Positions 1-5,350 of a stretch of DNA of 5,350 nucleotides are shown one piece after another (the first letter of the stretch is position 1; every line of letters starts with the position of its first letter). The translations under genes and the position numbers were made by a program. This stretch comes from Prevotella sp. Its GTDB lineage: Bacteria; Bacteroidota; Bacteroidia; Bacteroidales; Bacteroidaceae. The DNA lies in the NCBI GenBank assembly GCA_024681875.1, contig JAILAA010000025.1:1-5350 (forward strand). Direction: 5' to 3'. The notes under the pieces are model-generated. The model ran no database searches, was not told the origin of the DNA, and saw only the letters and a list, made by a program, of their open reading frames with translations.

Positions 1-1386
1 ATAGAGCACTGAACCGTTCTTCAGGTCCTTGTAAGCATCCTTACAGTAAGCCTTGTAGCCAATCTCGTAGCTACCGGCCTCCTGAATCGTAACAGGAACA
101 TTGAATGTTGTATAGTTGACGGCATCCAAGTCTTTCACCAAAACGGCAATGGTGTCGGTGACAGCTTCGTTCTCCATCTTTGCGATATAGGCTACGCCGT
201 AAGCAACATTCCAGCCTTCATTGTTGGTCCAAGAAGACGAGGTGGCATCTTCGCGGAGAGCAGCGCAGCTCTCAATACTAAACACATAGGATCCGGGATC
301 GAGCGTCTTCGTCATGTAGACACCCATGGGGGCTTCAACGTCGCCATAGTTCCATGCGCTGTTTCCTGCATAGTGGCCAAAGTCGGCAGCACCCTGAGCT
401 TCCTGTTCCCAGAAACCGCGTCCGTCGGGAAGACAATTCCAGTCACCCCAAGTTTTGGCCTTCTGCACCTTGGCAAACCATTGTTTGAATTTCACATCAA
501 CTTTAGGAGTACCTGCACCATTCGTAGTAGCAGTAACTTCTACTGTAGGCAGATAATCGTCCATATTGGCATTAATGAATTCGTCGAGCACTTCCTGAGC
601 CGTAGCCAACAACTCGTCAAGCTCAGCCTGACCAGTCTCGTTGCCGATGGCATTGAGGTTTTCAATGGTCTCAGTGACTGCAAATTCTGCAAGAAGGTCA
701 GCAGACCAGTCGTAGCAGTTTGCGTAGGCATTCAGCTTCTCCAGCATGGCATCGCGCTGACGCAGGTCGGCGAACTGCATGGCGGGAGCAATCTGCAGGT
801 CAGCAATCTCGATGGTAGTTGCCATAGCAGCGAAGGAGATGAACCAAGTGCGGGCAGTGCCGTCGCCCTGAATGGCGTAGTTGAAGGTCTGCCAGTTCTC
901 GTTCAGTTCCTCAGCGGTGTTGACAATGATCTCGCCCTCAGTGGCGGGGTGGGTGTAGACGTTGGCATCATTGCCAGCCACCTTCACCAGGTTGGCCTCG
1001 GTCTTGTAGCCATCACCAGGAATCCTGACTCTGGTGTTGTCGAGAGCGGCGCCCTTCATCTTGAAGCTGACCACGTATGCAGCGCTGGCATCAGTGGGCT
1101 CGAACTTGAAGTACATACCCTCACCGGCCGTAGCGGCGGTGCTGGTTACTGAGTTCATACCAGCGGCCAAACCATCGGCATTGGTAATAAACAGGTCGGC
1201 CAGGGTCTTGCCCTCGCCGATGGCCGTCCAACCGTCCATGGTCTGGAACGCATTGTTCGCATTAATGTTGGCGCCTGTAATCTGGAAACGTCCCTGCGGG
1301 GTGTAGACGAACTCACCCTGCTCAAGAGCGAAACCGGAAACGGCAGCGCACATTGCCATAAAGGCGAAAAGTAAACGTTTTTTCAT
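1..1386 (-). CDS. Secreted protein of unknown function, 5' part only (3' end outside window)
   Basis: This is an open frame of 462 codons from the ATG at 1386 to the window edge with no stop, so the C-terminus is missing. The protein starts MKKRLLFAFMAMCAAVSGFA, a good Sec signal peptide (basic start, hydrophobic core, probable cleavage after A20), so it should leave the cytoplasm. Residues about 24-200 read as a beta-rich module with alternating strands (for example MYFKFEP at 91-97 and AAYVVSFKMKG at 102-112), resembling carbohydrate-binding beta-sandwiches in style only. Residues about 203-278 are charged and mainly helical, with heptad-like leucines. A second beta-rich, aromatic-rich module starts near 280 and is cut off at 462. 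No catalytic motif was recognised. The start is supported by the signal peptide and by a promoter 64-95 nt upstream. It lies 127 bp downstream of the lyase gene. A carbohydrate-binding or surface role is inference from context; it could equally be a structural cell-surface protein. Confidence 0.85.
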   Translation of the reverse strand, partial: MKKRLLFAFMAMCAAVSGFALEQGEFVYTPQGRFQITGANINANNAFQTMDGWTAIGEGKTLADLFITNADGLAAGMNSVTSTAATAGEGMYFKFEPTDASAAYVVSFKMKGAALDNTRVRIPGDGYKTEANLVKVAGNDANVYTHPATEGEIIVNTAEELNENWQTFNYAIQGDGTARTWFISFAAMATTIEIADLQIAPAMQFADLRQRDAMLEKLNAYANCYDWSADLLAEFAVTETIENLNAIGNETGQAELDELLATAQEVLDEFINANMDDYLPTVEVTATTNGAGTPKVDVKFKQWFAKVQKAKTWGDWNCLPDGRGFWEQEAQGAADFGHYAGNSAWNYGDVEAPMGVYMTKTLDPGSYVFSIESCAALREDATSSSWTNNEGWNVAYGVAYIAKMENEAVTDTIAVLVKDLDAVNYTTFNVPVTIQEAGSYEIGYKAYCKDAYKDLKNGSVLY

Positions 1387-1438
1387 AAGATTTTTTGTTA
1401 GTTAATGAATATAATTGACTATCTTGGAAGTTTTGCTG

Positions 1439-1467
1439 AAAAAATCGGTGCAAAGTTACGATTTTTT
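1439..1467. repeat. Perfect 9-bp inverted repeat around the -7 box
   Basis: AAAAAATCG at 1439-1447 is the exact reverse complement of CGATTTTTT at 1459-1467. The 11-bp spacer (1448-1458) holds the whole TAACTTTG box. On DNA this could be a dimeric regulator site that covers the -7 box and the start of transcription. In RNA reading through from the lyase gene it could form a weak A/U-rich hairpin followed by U residues. The repeat is seen directly; either role is inference, and A/T-rich arms make chance symmetry more likely. Confidence 0.5.
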
Positions 1468-1481
1468 TGACATACCGCAAG
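1447..1481 (-). promoter_or_regulatory. Bacteroidota-type promoter for the partial secreted-protein gene
   Basis: Read on the minus strand, a CTTG box (1481-1478) is followed after 19 nt by TAACTTTGCACC (1458-1447). This matches the Bacteroidota sigma-ABfr consensus (-33 TTTG, -7 TAnnTTTG) in sequence and spacing. Transcription should begin near 1441-1444, giving a leader of about 55 nt that is A/T-rich with no Shine-Dalgarno, as usual in this phylum. The -33 box lies only about 33 nt after the lyase stop codon, and no clear terminator separates the two. A perfect 9-bp inverted repeat flanks the -7 box and may be an operator. Confidence 0.75.
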
Positions 1482-1513
1482 AAAAACGTGCCTTCATTTT
1501 TTGAGATTCTTCT

Positions 1514-3391
1514 TTAGTTTTTGGCAGGAAGGCGCCTCCCGTCAAAGGTATAGCGCTTACCTCCCCTATCGATGACGAGGTGGCGGCCGTCCAAATATTT
1601 GACTGCCGAGACAGGACGGGCGTCGTCGGTGGTGACGATACTGATTCCGTCCTCCACCAGTTCACCGGCTTCCAGCTTGATACAGTCGTAGAGGATGCCG
1701 TTCTTGCCGCCAGTGCCGCTGATTTGGAAGGTGAGGAGGTTGGTGCCAACCTTCAATGCCGTGCTGGGGATGTCGGTGGTGAAGACTGAGTGGAGACCGC
1801 TGTTCACCGCACTGCGATAGACAGATGCATCCTTGTAGCCTGGCTTCCAAGTATCGCGGACAGTACCGTTCAGCTTGACGGAGATGGATGCCTTCTCACT
1901 GGCACAGCCTGCGATCGAAGCTGTGAGGTATACGCGTCCGGCAGGGCGCTCGTCGACATTGAACTTCACCGTCCACGTGCCGTCCTTCGTCTGGGCATAA
2001 TACCAGTCGGTTTTCTCATTGCTCTGGCCGACAGTATAGGTAAGGGTAGCAGGCACCCGCTCCCACAGCCCGTACTGGCGGATGGTGTCGGAGTAGTGGA
2101 ACTCGCTGCTGCGGCGGTCGTTCCGACCTATCATCCACAGCATCTGAGTGTATTTTTTCGGTGTCCACGTGACGGTGCCGAGGTCGTTGTCGCCAGTGCC
2201 GACGGTGATATCGTCCTTCTCCAGCATGTCGGTCACCTCGCCAGCCCTGGCATAGGCGAAGAGGTGATAGTCACCCGGGCGGACATTCTTGATTTCAAAA
2301 TCGCCGTTGTCGTCGGTCAGCGTCCAGAACTGATAGCCGTGGGTCATCACGTAGGGGTCTTTGTCCTTCTCCTGAGCCAAGACGATGCGCACGCTGTCGT
2401 TGCGCTGGCCCGTGGTGATGTTGAGATGACCGCGGACGGTGCCTCGCTCACGGGGGTAGAGGCCGTTCTCAAACCACTGGTAGGGCCAGGCGGCGGCCTC
2501 TTTTGCGGCCTGGTTGCGGGCGCTGGCTACCGGGTTCTTACTGTAGGTGGTATAGATGAGGAAGGGCCCGAAAAGCTTCTTCTCGCCCTCGGCCAGCACT
2601 AATTGCTGTCCACCGAAGTGCTCGCCCTGCAGCATCTGGATGGTGATGGGCGACTTGCTGGTGGCGTGTACCGTCAGTTCCTGACGCTCGCAACCGCCGT
2701 TGATCCATTCATAGCTGACGGGAATATTGTACAGGCCATAGTAGTTGTTGCTCATGCCGCAGAGGCCATGCAGTGTGTCGAGCTCCACATAGTTGGCCCA
2801 GTTGTACTTGGTATAGATGCTGCCGTCGGCCAAACGGTAGGTGGCATCCTGAATGGTGTTGGCCTCCTTCTCTGCCTCGGCCATCTCGCTGTTCGACGGG
2901 ATGCGTCCGTTCATACGCCAGTCCACATAGCCGTTGAGCATCGTCTCGGACAAGCGACTGCACACACGGGCCTCCTTGATGGGTTCAGAGGCAGAGGTGG
3001 CGGTGCCGGTAGCAACGACATAGACGTAGATGCCCGGCGTGCCCTTGCGCATGATAAAACCCTGTTCGAAGATGGTGTTGCCCGAAGTGGCGCTGTAGAG
3101 CACTTCACAATGCTCGGCGCTGTTCTTGATGACGGTAACCTTCGACGGATTGAGGCCCTTGTTGCCATTGGCGGTGGTGTAGTCGAAATAGATGCCGTTG
3201 CTGGAGAGGAACTCCGTTCCCTTGCGTTGCAGCGAACTGACACGCCCGTTGCTGTTGATGTTGATGCTCCAGGTGCCGTCGCTCATCTTGGTGGTCATAC
3301 CGCTGACGGTCATCGTCACGTCACCGTCGGCAGCCATCATGCAGGCTGGCAGCAAAAGCAGGGATAATATGATTTGTAGTAGTTTGTCCAT
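1514..3391 (-). CDS. Rhamnogalacturonan endolyase, polysaccharide lyase family 4 (secreted)
   Basis: This 625-residue enzyme is predicted to cleave the rhamnose-(1,4)-galacturonate bond of rhamnogalacturonan I by beta-elimination, outside the cytoplasm. Domains in order: signal peptide 1-20; catalytic beta-sandwich about 22-312; fibronectin-III-like (fn3_3) domain about 315-410 (RGTVRGHL… to …NVRPGDYHLFAYA); C-terminal CBM-like domain about 413-576, with the family signatures MLWMIGRNDRRSSEF (417-431) and DWYYAQTKDGTWTVKF (462-477). In the catalytic domain, QDATYRLADGSIYTKYNW carries K195 and ELTVH carries H242. These match the positions of the Lys/His pair known as catalytic in the fungal PL4 enzyme, by recalled motif and not by computed alignment. 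The signal peptide contains LPAC (14-17), an imperfect lipobox, so lipoprotein anchoring is possible but unproven. Residues 598-621 form a Prevotella-type tail shared with the upstream gene product. The frame is intact and full length. The start codon follows directly on a terminator-like hairpin, and no separate promoter is visible. Confidence 0.88.
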   Translation of the reverse strand: MDKLLQIILSLLLLPACMMAADGDVTMTVSGMTTKMSDGTWSININSNGRVSSLQRKGTEFLSSNGIYFDYTTANGNKGLNPSKVTVIKNSAEHCEVLYSATSGNTIFEQGFIMRKGTPGIYVYVVATGTATSASEPIKEARVCSRLSETMLNGYVDWRMNGRIPSNSEMAEAEKEANTIQDATYRLADGSIYTKYNWANYVELDTLHGLCGMSNNYYGLYNIPVSYEWINGGCERQELTVHATSKSPITIQMLQGEHFGGQQLVLAEGEKKLFGPFLIYTTYSKNPVASARNQAAKEAAAWPYQWFENGLYPRERGTVRGHLNITTGQRNDSVRIVLAQEKDKDPYVMTHGYQFWTLTDDNGDFEIKNVRPGDYHLFAYARAGEVTDMLEKDDITVGTGDNDLGTVTWTPKKYTQMLWMIGRNDRRSSEFHYSDTIRQYGLWERVPATLTYTVGQSNEKTDWYYAQTKDGTWTVKFNVDERPAGRVYLTASIAGCASEKASISVKLNGTVRDTWKPGYKDASVYRSAVNSGLHSVFTTDIPSTALKVGTNLLTFQISGTGGKNGILYDCIKLEAGELVEDGISIVTTDDARPVSAVKYLDGRHLVIDRGGKRYTFDGRRLPAKN

Positions 3392-3432
3392 AAATAAAAA
3401 AACGGGGGGATGTCATTTTAACACACCCCCGT
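3392..3432 (-). terminator. Intrinsic terminator between the upstream secreted-protein gene and the lyase gene
   Basis: On the minus strand ACGGGGG (3432-3426) pairs with CCCCCGT (3408-3402). The pairing can extend with TGT/ACA (3425-3423 with 3413-3411) past a two-base bulge, closing a 9-nt loop. A run of seven T residues follows (3402-3396), then ATTT and the lyase ATG at 3391. The GC-rich stem followed by a T-tract is the standard Rho-independent form. It begins 19 nt after the stop codon of the upstream gene. It either ends that transcript or only partly stops it, lowering lyase expression. Confidence 0.75.
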
Positions 3433-3451
3433 GATTGTTGTTGTAGTTGAA

Positions 3452-5191
3452 TTATTTCACCTGCACGCCAACCGTATTGAAGATGCCGGCACCGGTCTGG
3501 ATGAGAATGTGACCATCGCTCATCACCTTGCGCACTGCAGCATTGCGGCTGCCCGACTGAACATCCACGATGCCCTCAGGGTCTTCAGGTGCGTCTTCAG
3601 AAGCGTAGATGACGATGATGTCCAGTCCCTGGTTATCGCCTCCGCCAGCCTTCAGCGTGATGTCGGTAGGCTCGGTTATCTCCAACAAATCAGACTCTTG
3701 CTCGTCGAAATTGGTAGCAGTAGCAGTAAGGTAAATCTCGTTCTCCTCGCCCTCGCCCTTGCTCAGCGTGCAAACATAGCTGGCGGTCTTGTTGGCATCG
3801 AAGATGACAGCCCTGATCTTATAGGTACCAGGCTGCAAGGTCACGAGCTTGGTGTCCTCAGTGACGTAGGCGGACTTACCCATAGACGAGCGGACAGCAG
3901 CATTAGGACTGGTGCAAAGAACAGCACCTGCGATGTCCTCGCCCTCGGACAGATAGACAGCCCCTTCAATGGCAGTTGCCTTATAGTTGACAACAAAGAT
4001 GGTGTCGCCCTCGCCGTTCTTCAGTTCGAAAGCTTCGACAAACTCGCTGCCCTTGGTACCGTAAGTGTAAACTTTGCCAGCAGCGTCGGTGAGCCAGTAG
4101 GGATAGTTGGTCTTGATGGTAGAGCCGGTCACGCCTTCGGTTTTGCCGACAAGTTCCTTGAGCACGATGGTCTCTTCTTCATCGTTGGTGTACTGAGCCA
4201 CTACAGAGTAGTTACGCGGCAGTTTGGGCTGGGCCTCGGAAACCTCTATAGATGTCATCACACACTGACTGACAAGGAAGGTAATATCACCTGCCGTCTG
4301 CACCTCGAACTTCATGCTGCCATTATTCTTGGGAACATCAATGGAGTCTTGCAAACCTGTTGAAGAGATAAGACCTTCCGGAGCAAGAGCACTACCATTT
4401 AAGGCCATAATGTAAGGACGCTTTGAGCTACTTGGCTTAGAAGCGTATTTGCCGACGAAAGTAACAACATCGCCTTCCTGACAATCGGGGATGGTTACCT
4501 GCAGGTCATTTGCGTTGAAAACCAAATTGTTCTTGTACTTGGTATCCACCACGTCACCCACATAAATCTTATCAGCATTTGCTGTAAACACAAGGTCTTC
4601 TGTCATGGGCAATGCGTTGTCGGCATCAAGCATGATTTCGCTGTTGCTTAACTTCTGATGGTAGTAGTGGCGCTGGTCAGCAGTAATGACAGACCAGAAC
4701 GTACCGACACCAGCTGTTTCATTGCCTTCAGCATTCTCGTCGGCCTTTATCTTGGCCACGCTCTCCTCGTCGATAGCGAACACCCAAGACAGTTTGCGCT
4801 CTGCACCGCGGGTCTTGAAGCTCACCATGTAACCGCCCTCGGCAGCCAGCTCCTCGCCGTTGACCTTGACAGAGCTAATGGTCAGGGTGTAATCGGTGGA
4901 GGGTTGCAACTCGAAGTCAACAAGGTCGAAGATGACACCAGATGCGAAGGTTCCTTCAACGCCGTCGAAAGCCAAATCATCATTGCCGAAGTTACCCTCT
5001 AAAACGAAACTTGTGGCGGTGGGATCCTCAACGCCGCTGACATTGGGGAACGTGACCGTAATCTTACCCGTGTTGGGATTCACCTTCTGGCCGTCTTTGA
5101 TGCTGAAGTTGATGTCTCCTAACACTATCTGGGCCATTGCGCTCAGGCAGGTAAAGGATGCCAAAATGGCAAGTGTAAATATTTTTTTCAT
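3452..5191 (-). CDS. Secreted multidomain beta-rich protein of unknown function
   Basis: The protein has 579 residues from the ATG at 5191. An in-frame ATG at 5197 would add only Met-Leu; 5191 is preferred because it gives the usual MKKIF signal-peptide start. Signal peptide 1-20 ends AMA|Q, a typical type I site. Residues about 21-128 look like a bacterial Ig-like domain ending in YMVSFKTRG. Residues about 135-320 resemble the beta-sandwich module often fused to secreted Prevotella pectin-active or surface proteins (LSWVFAI start, NNLVF, DCQEGDVVTFVGKY, MKFEVQTAGDITFLV). Residues about 326-405 form a short repeat-like beta domain (NYSVVAQYTNDEEE…VVNYKA). Residues about 408-530 form another beta-sandwich (LVTLQPGTYKIRAVIFDA). 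A 24-residue tail (555-578) matches that of the lyase. No catalytic residues were recognised. It lies 60 bp before the lyase gene in the same direction, so a non-catalytic role in pectin binding is plausible but inferred. The domain calls are by eye and approximate. Confidence 0.85.
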   Translation of the reverse strand: MKKIFTLAILASFTCLSAMAQIVLGDINFSIKDGQKVNPNTGKITVTFPNVSGVEDPTATSFVLEGNFGNDDLAFDGVEGTFASGVIFDLVDFELQPSTDYTLTISSVKVNGEELAAEGGYMVSFKTRGAERKLSWVFAIDEESVAKIKADENAEGNETAGVGTFWSVITADQRHYYHQKLSNSEIMLDADNALPMTEDLVFTANADKIYVGDVVDTKYKNNLVFNANDLQVTIPDCQEGDVVTFVGKYASKPSSSKRPYIMALNGSALAPEGLISSTGLQDSIDVPKNNGSMKFEVQTAGDITFLVSQCVMTSIEVSEAQPKLPRNYSVVAQYTNDEEETIVLKELVGKTEGVTGSTIKTNYPYWLTDAAGKVYTYGTKGSEFVEAFELKNGEGDTIFVVNYKATAIEGAVYLSEGEDIAGAVLCTSPNAAVRSSMGKSAYVTEDTKLVTLQPGTYKIRAVIFDANKTASYVCTLSKGEGEENEIYLTATATNFDEQESDLLEITEPTDITLKAGGGDNQGLDIIVIYASEDAPEDPEGIVDVQSGSRNAAVRKVMSDGHILIQTGAGIFNTVGVQVK

Positions 5192-5245
5192 AAGCATTAG
5201 TTGAAATTATTAGTGATTATTTGATTTAGCTGATTTGGTTATTTG

Positions 5246-5281
5246 GGTGCAAAGTTAGCTATTATCACGTTATGACGCAAA
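5246..5281 (-). promoter_or_regulatory. Bacteroidota-type promoter for the secreted multidomain protein gene
   Basis: On the minus strand TTTG (5281-5278) is followed after 20 nt by TAACTTTGCACC (5257-5246), a full match to the Bacteroidota consensus. Transcription should start near 5240-5243, giving a leader of about 50 nt. The leader is A/T-rich, contains AAATAA/AAATCA-like repeats and has no Shine-Dalgarno. The 12-nt core is identical to that of the promoter at 1447-1458, and the distance from -7 box to start codon is similar (66 versus 72 nt). No other promoter of this form was seen before the lyase gene, so this one may serve both genes. Confidence 0.78.
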
Positions 5282-5350
5282 CAAAAAGACAAAAAATATT
5301 GACGAATCTACTACACTTTTTGACAACTACGCTTCTGTGCAATCGTTTTC
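5282..5350. other. Upstream A/T-rich region with no recognisable gene
   Basis: No coding region could be supported here on either strand. On the minus strand all three frames meet stops within about 80 nt of the window edge, so at most the last few codons of an upstream gene could be present. Two TTGAC words on the plus strand (5299-5303 and 5320-5324) are spaced 21 bp apart upstream of the promoter and could belong to an activator site, but the similarity around them is weak. Confidence 0.4.

Noticed and set aside
373..1152. Long plus-strand open frame opposite the partial secreted-protein gene
   Set aside because: It is codon-aligned with the minus-strand gene, so it stays open because that gene rarely uses TTA, CTA and TCA codons. 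The translation has no recognisable domain, and the minus-strand gene has a signal peptide and promoter.
1456..1749. 97-codon minus-strand frame running past the lyase stop into the promoter region
   Set aside because: It overlaps the lyase in another frame with low-complexity Ser/Thr/Ala content, and it crosses the promoter of the next gene.
1790..3367. Two consecutive plus-strand open frames of 270 and 254 codons opposite the lyase gene
   Set aside because: Both lie in one frame, exactly codon-aligned with the lyase and separated by a single stop. The lyase frame has clear family motifs, so these are antisense shadows.
3402..3432. Hairpin considered as a plus-strand terminator
   Set aside because: On the plus strand the stem is followed by GATTGTTGTTGT and not a clean T-tract, and no plus-strand gene precedes it.
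3431..4363. 310-codon plus-strand open frame opposite the secreted multidomain gene
   Set aside because: It is also codon-aligned with the real gene, begins inside the terminator hairpin, and its translation has no signal or domain that I recognise.
5315..5350. Possible C-terminal end of an upstream minus-strand gene (frame ending …QKRSCQKV then stop)
   Set aside because: Only about 12 codons are available before the window edge, and another frame also ends nearby, so coding cannot be supported.
1..5350. Search for CRISPR arrays, tRNA or rRNA genes, insertion sequences and attachment sites
   Set aside because: No regularly spaced repeats, cloverleaf-like segments, transposase motifs or flanking terminal repeats were seen. 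Nearly all of the window is taken up by three secreted-protein genes.

Overview
The window looks like Bacteroidota DNA, most probably from the Prevotella/Segatella/Xylanibacter group. Three things point there. Two promoters match the Bacteroidota form (a TTG/TTTG box, 19-20 nt, then TAnnTTTG). The leaders are A/T-rich and lack a Shine-Dalgarno sequence. Two of the three proteins end in the short tail (…DG…I…G…(Y/F)N…G…) that is common on exported Prevotella proteins. Genus-level placement is inference from sequence style.

All genes lie on the minus strand, so the biological order runs from high to low coordinates. From 5350 to 5192 there is a leader region with a strong promoter and no convincing gene. 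From 5191 to 3452 is a 579-residue secreted multidomain beta-rich protein of unknown function. A 60-bp gap follows, almost filled by a strong GC hairpin and T-tract (intrinsic terminator) that ends directly at the next start codon. From 3391 to 1514 is a complete family 4 polysaccharide lyase (rhamnogalacturonan endolyase) with the three-domain layout of that family. From 1513 to 1387 is a second promoter of the same type. From 1386 to 1 is the 5' part (462 codons) of another secreted protein, whose end lies outside the window.

The only enzyme that can be named is the lyase, which would cut the rhamnose-galacturonic acid backbone of pectin (rhamnogalacturonan I) outside the cytoplasm. The upstream protein shares its C-terminal tail type and its orientation, so it may be a non-catalytic partner such as a carbohydrate-binding or surface protein. 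The third gene has its own promoter, whose core is identical over 12 nt to that of the first gene. No SusC/SusD pair, regulator or transporter is visible, so calling this part of a pectin utilisation locus is inference.

I did not find a clearly new biological system. The most interesting points are the terminator placed against the lyase start codon, the perfect inverted repeat around the -7 box of the third gene, and the two large secreted proteins of unrecognised function.
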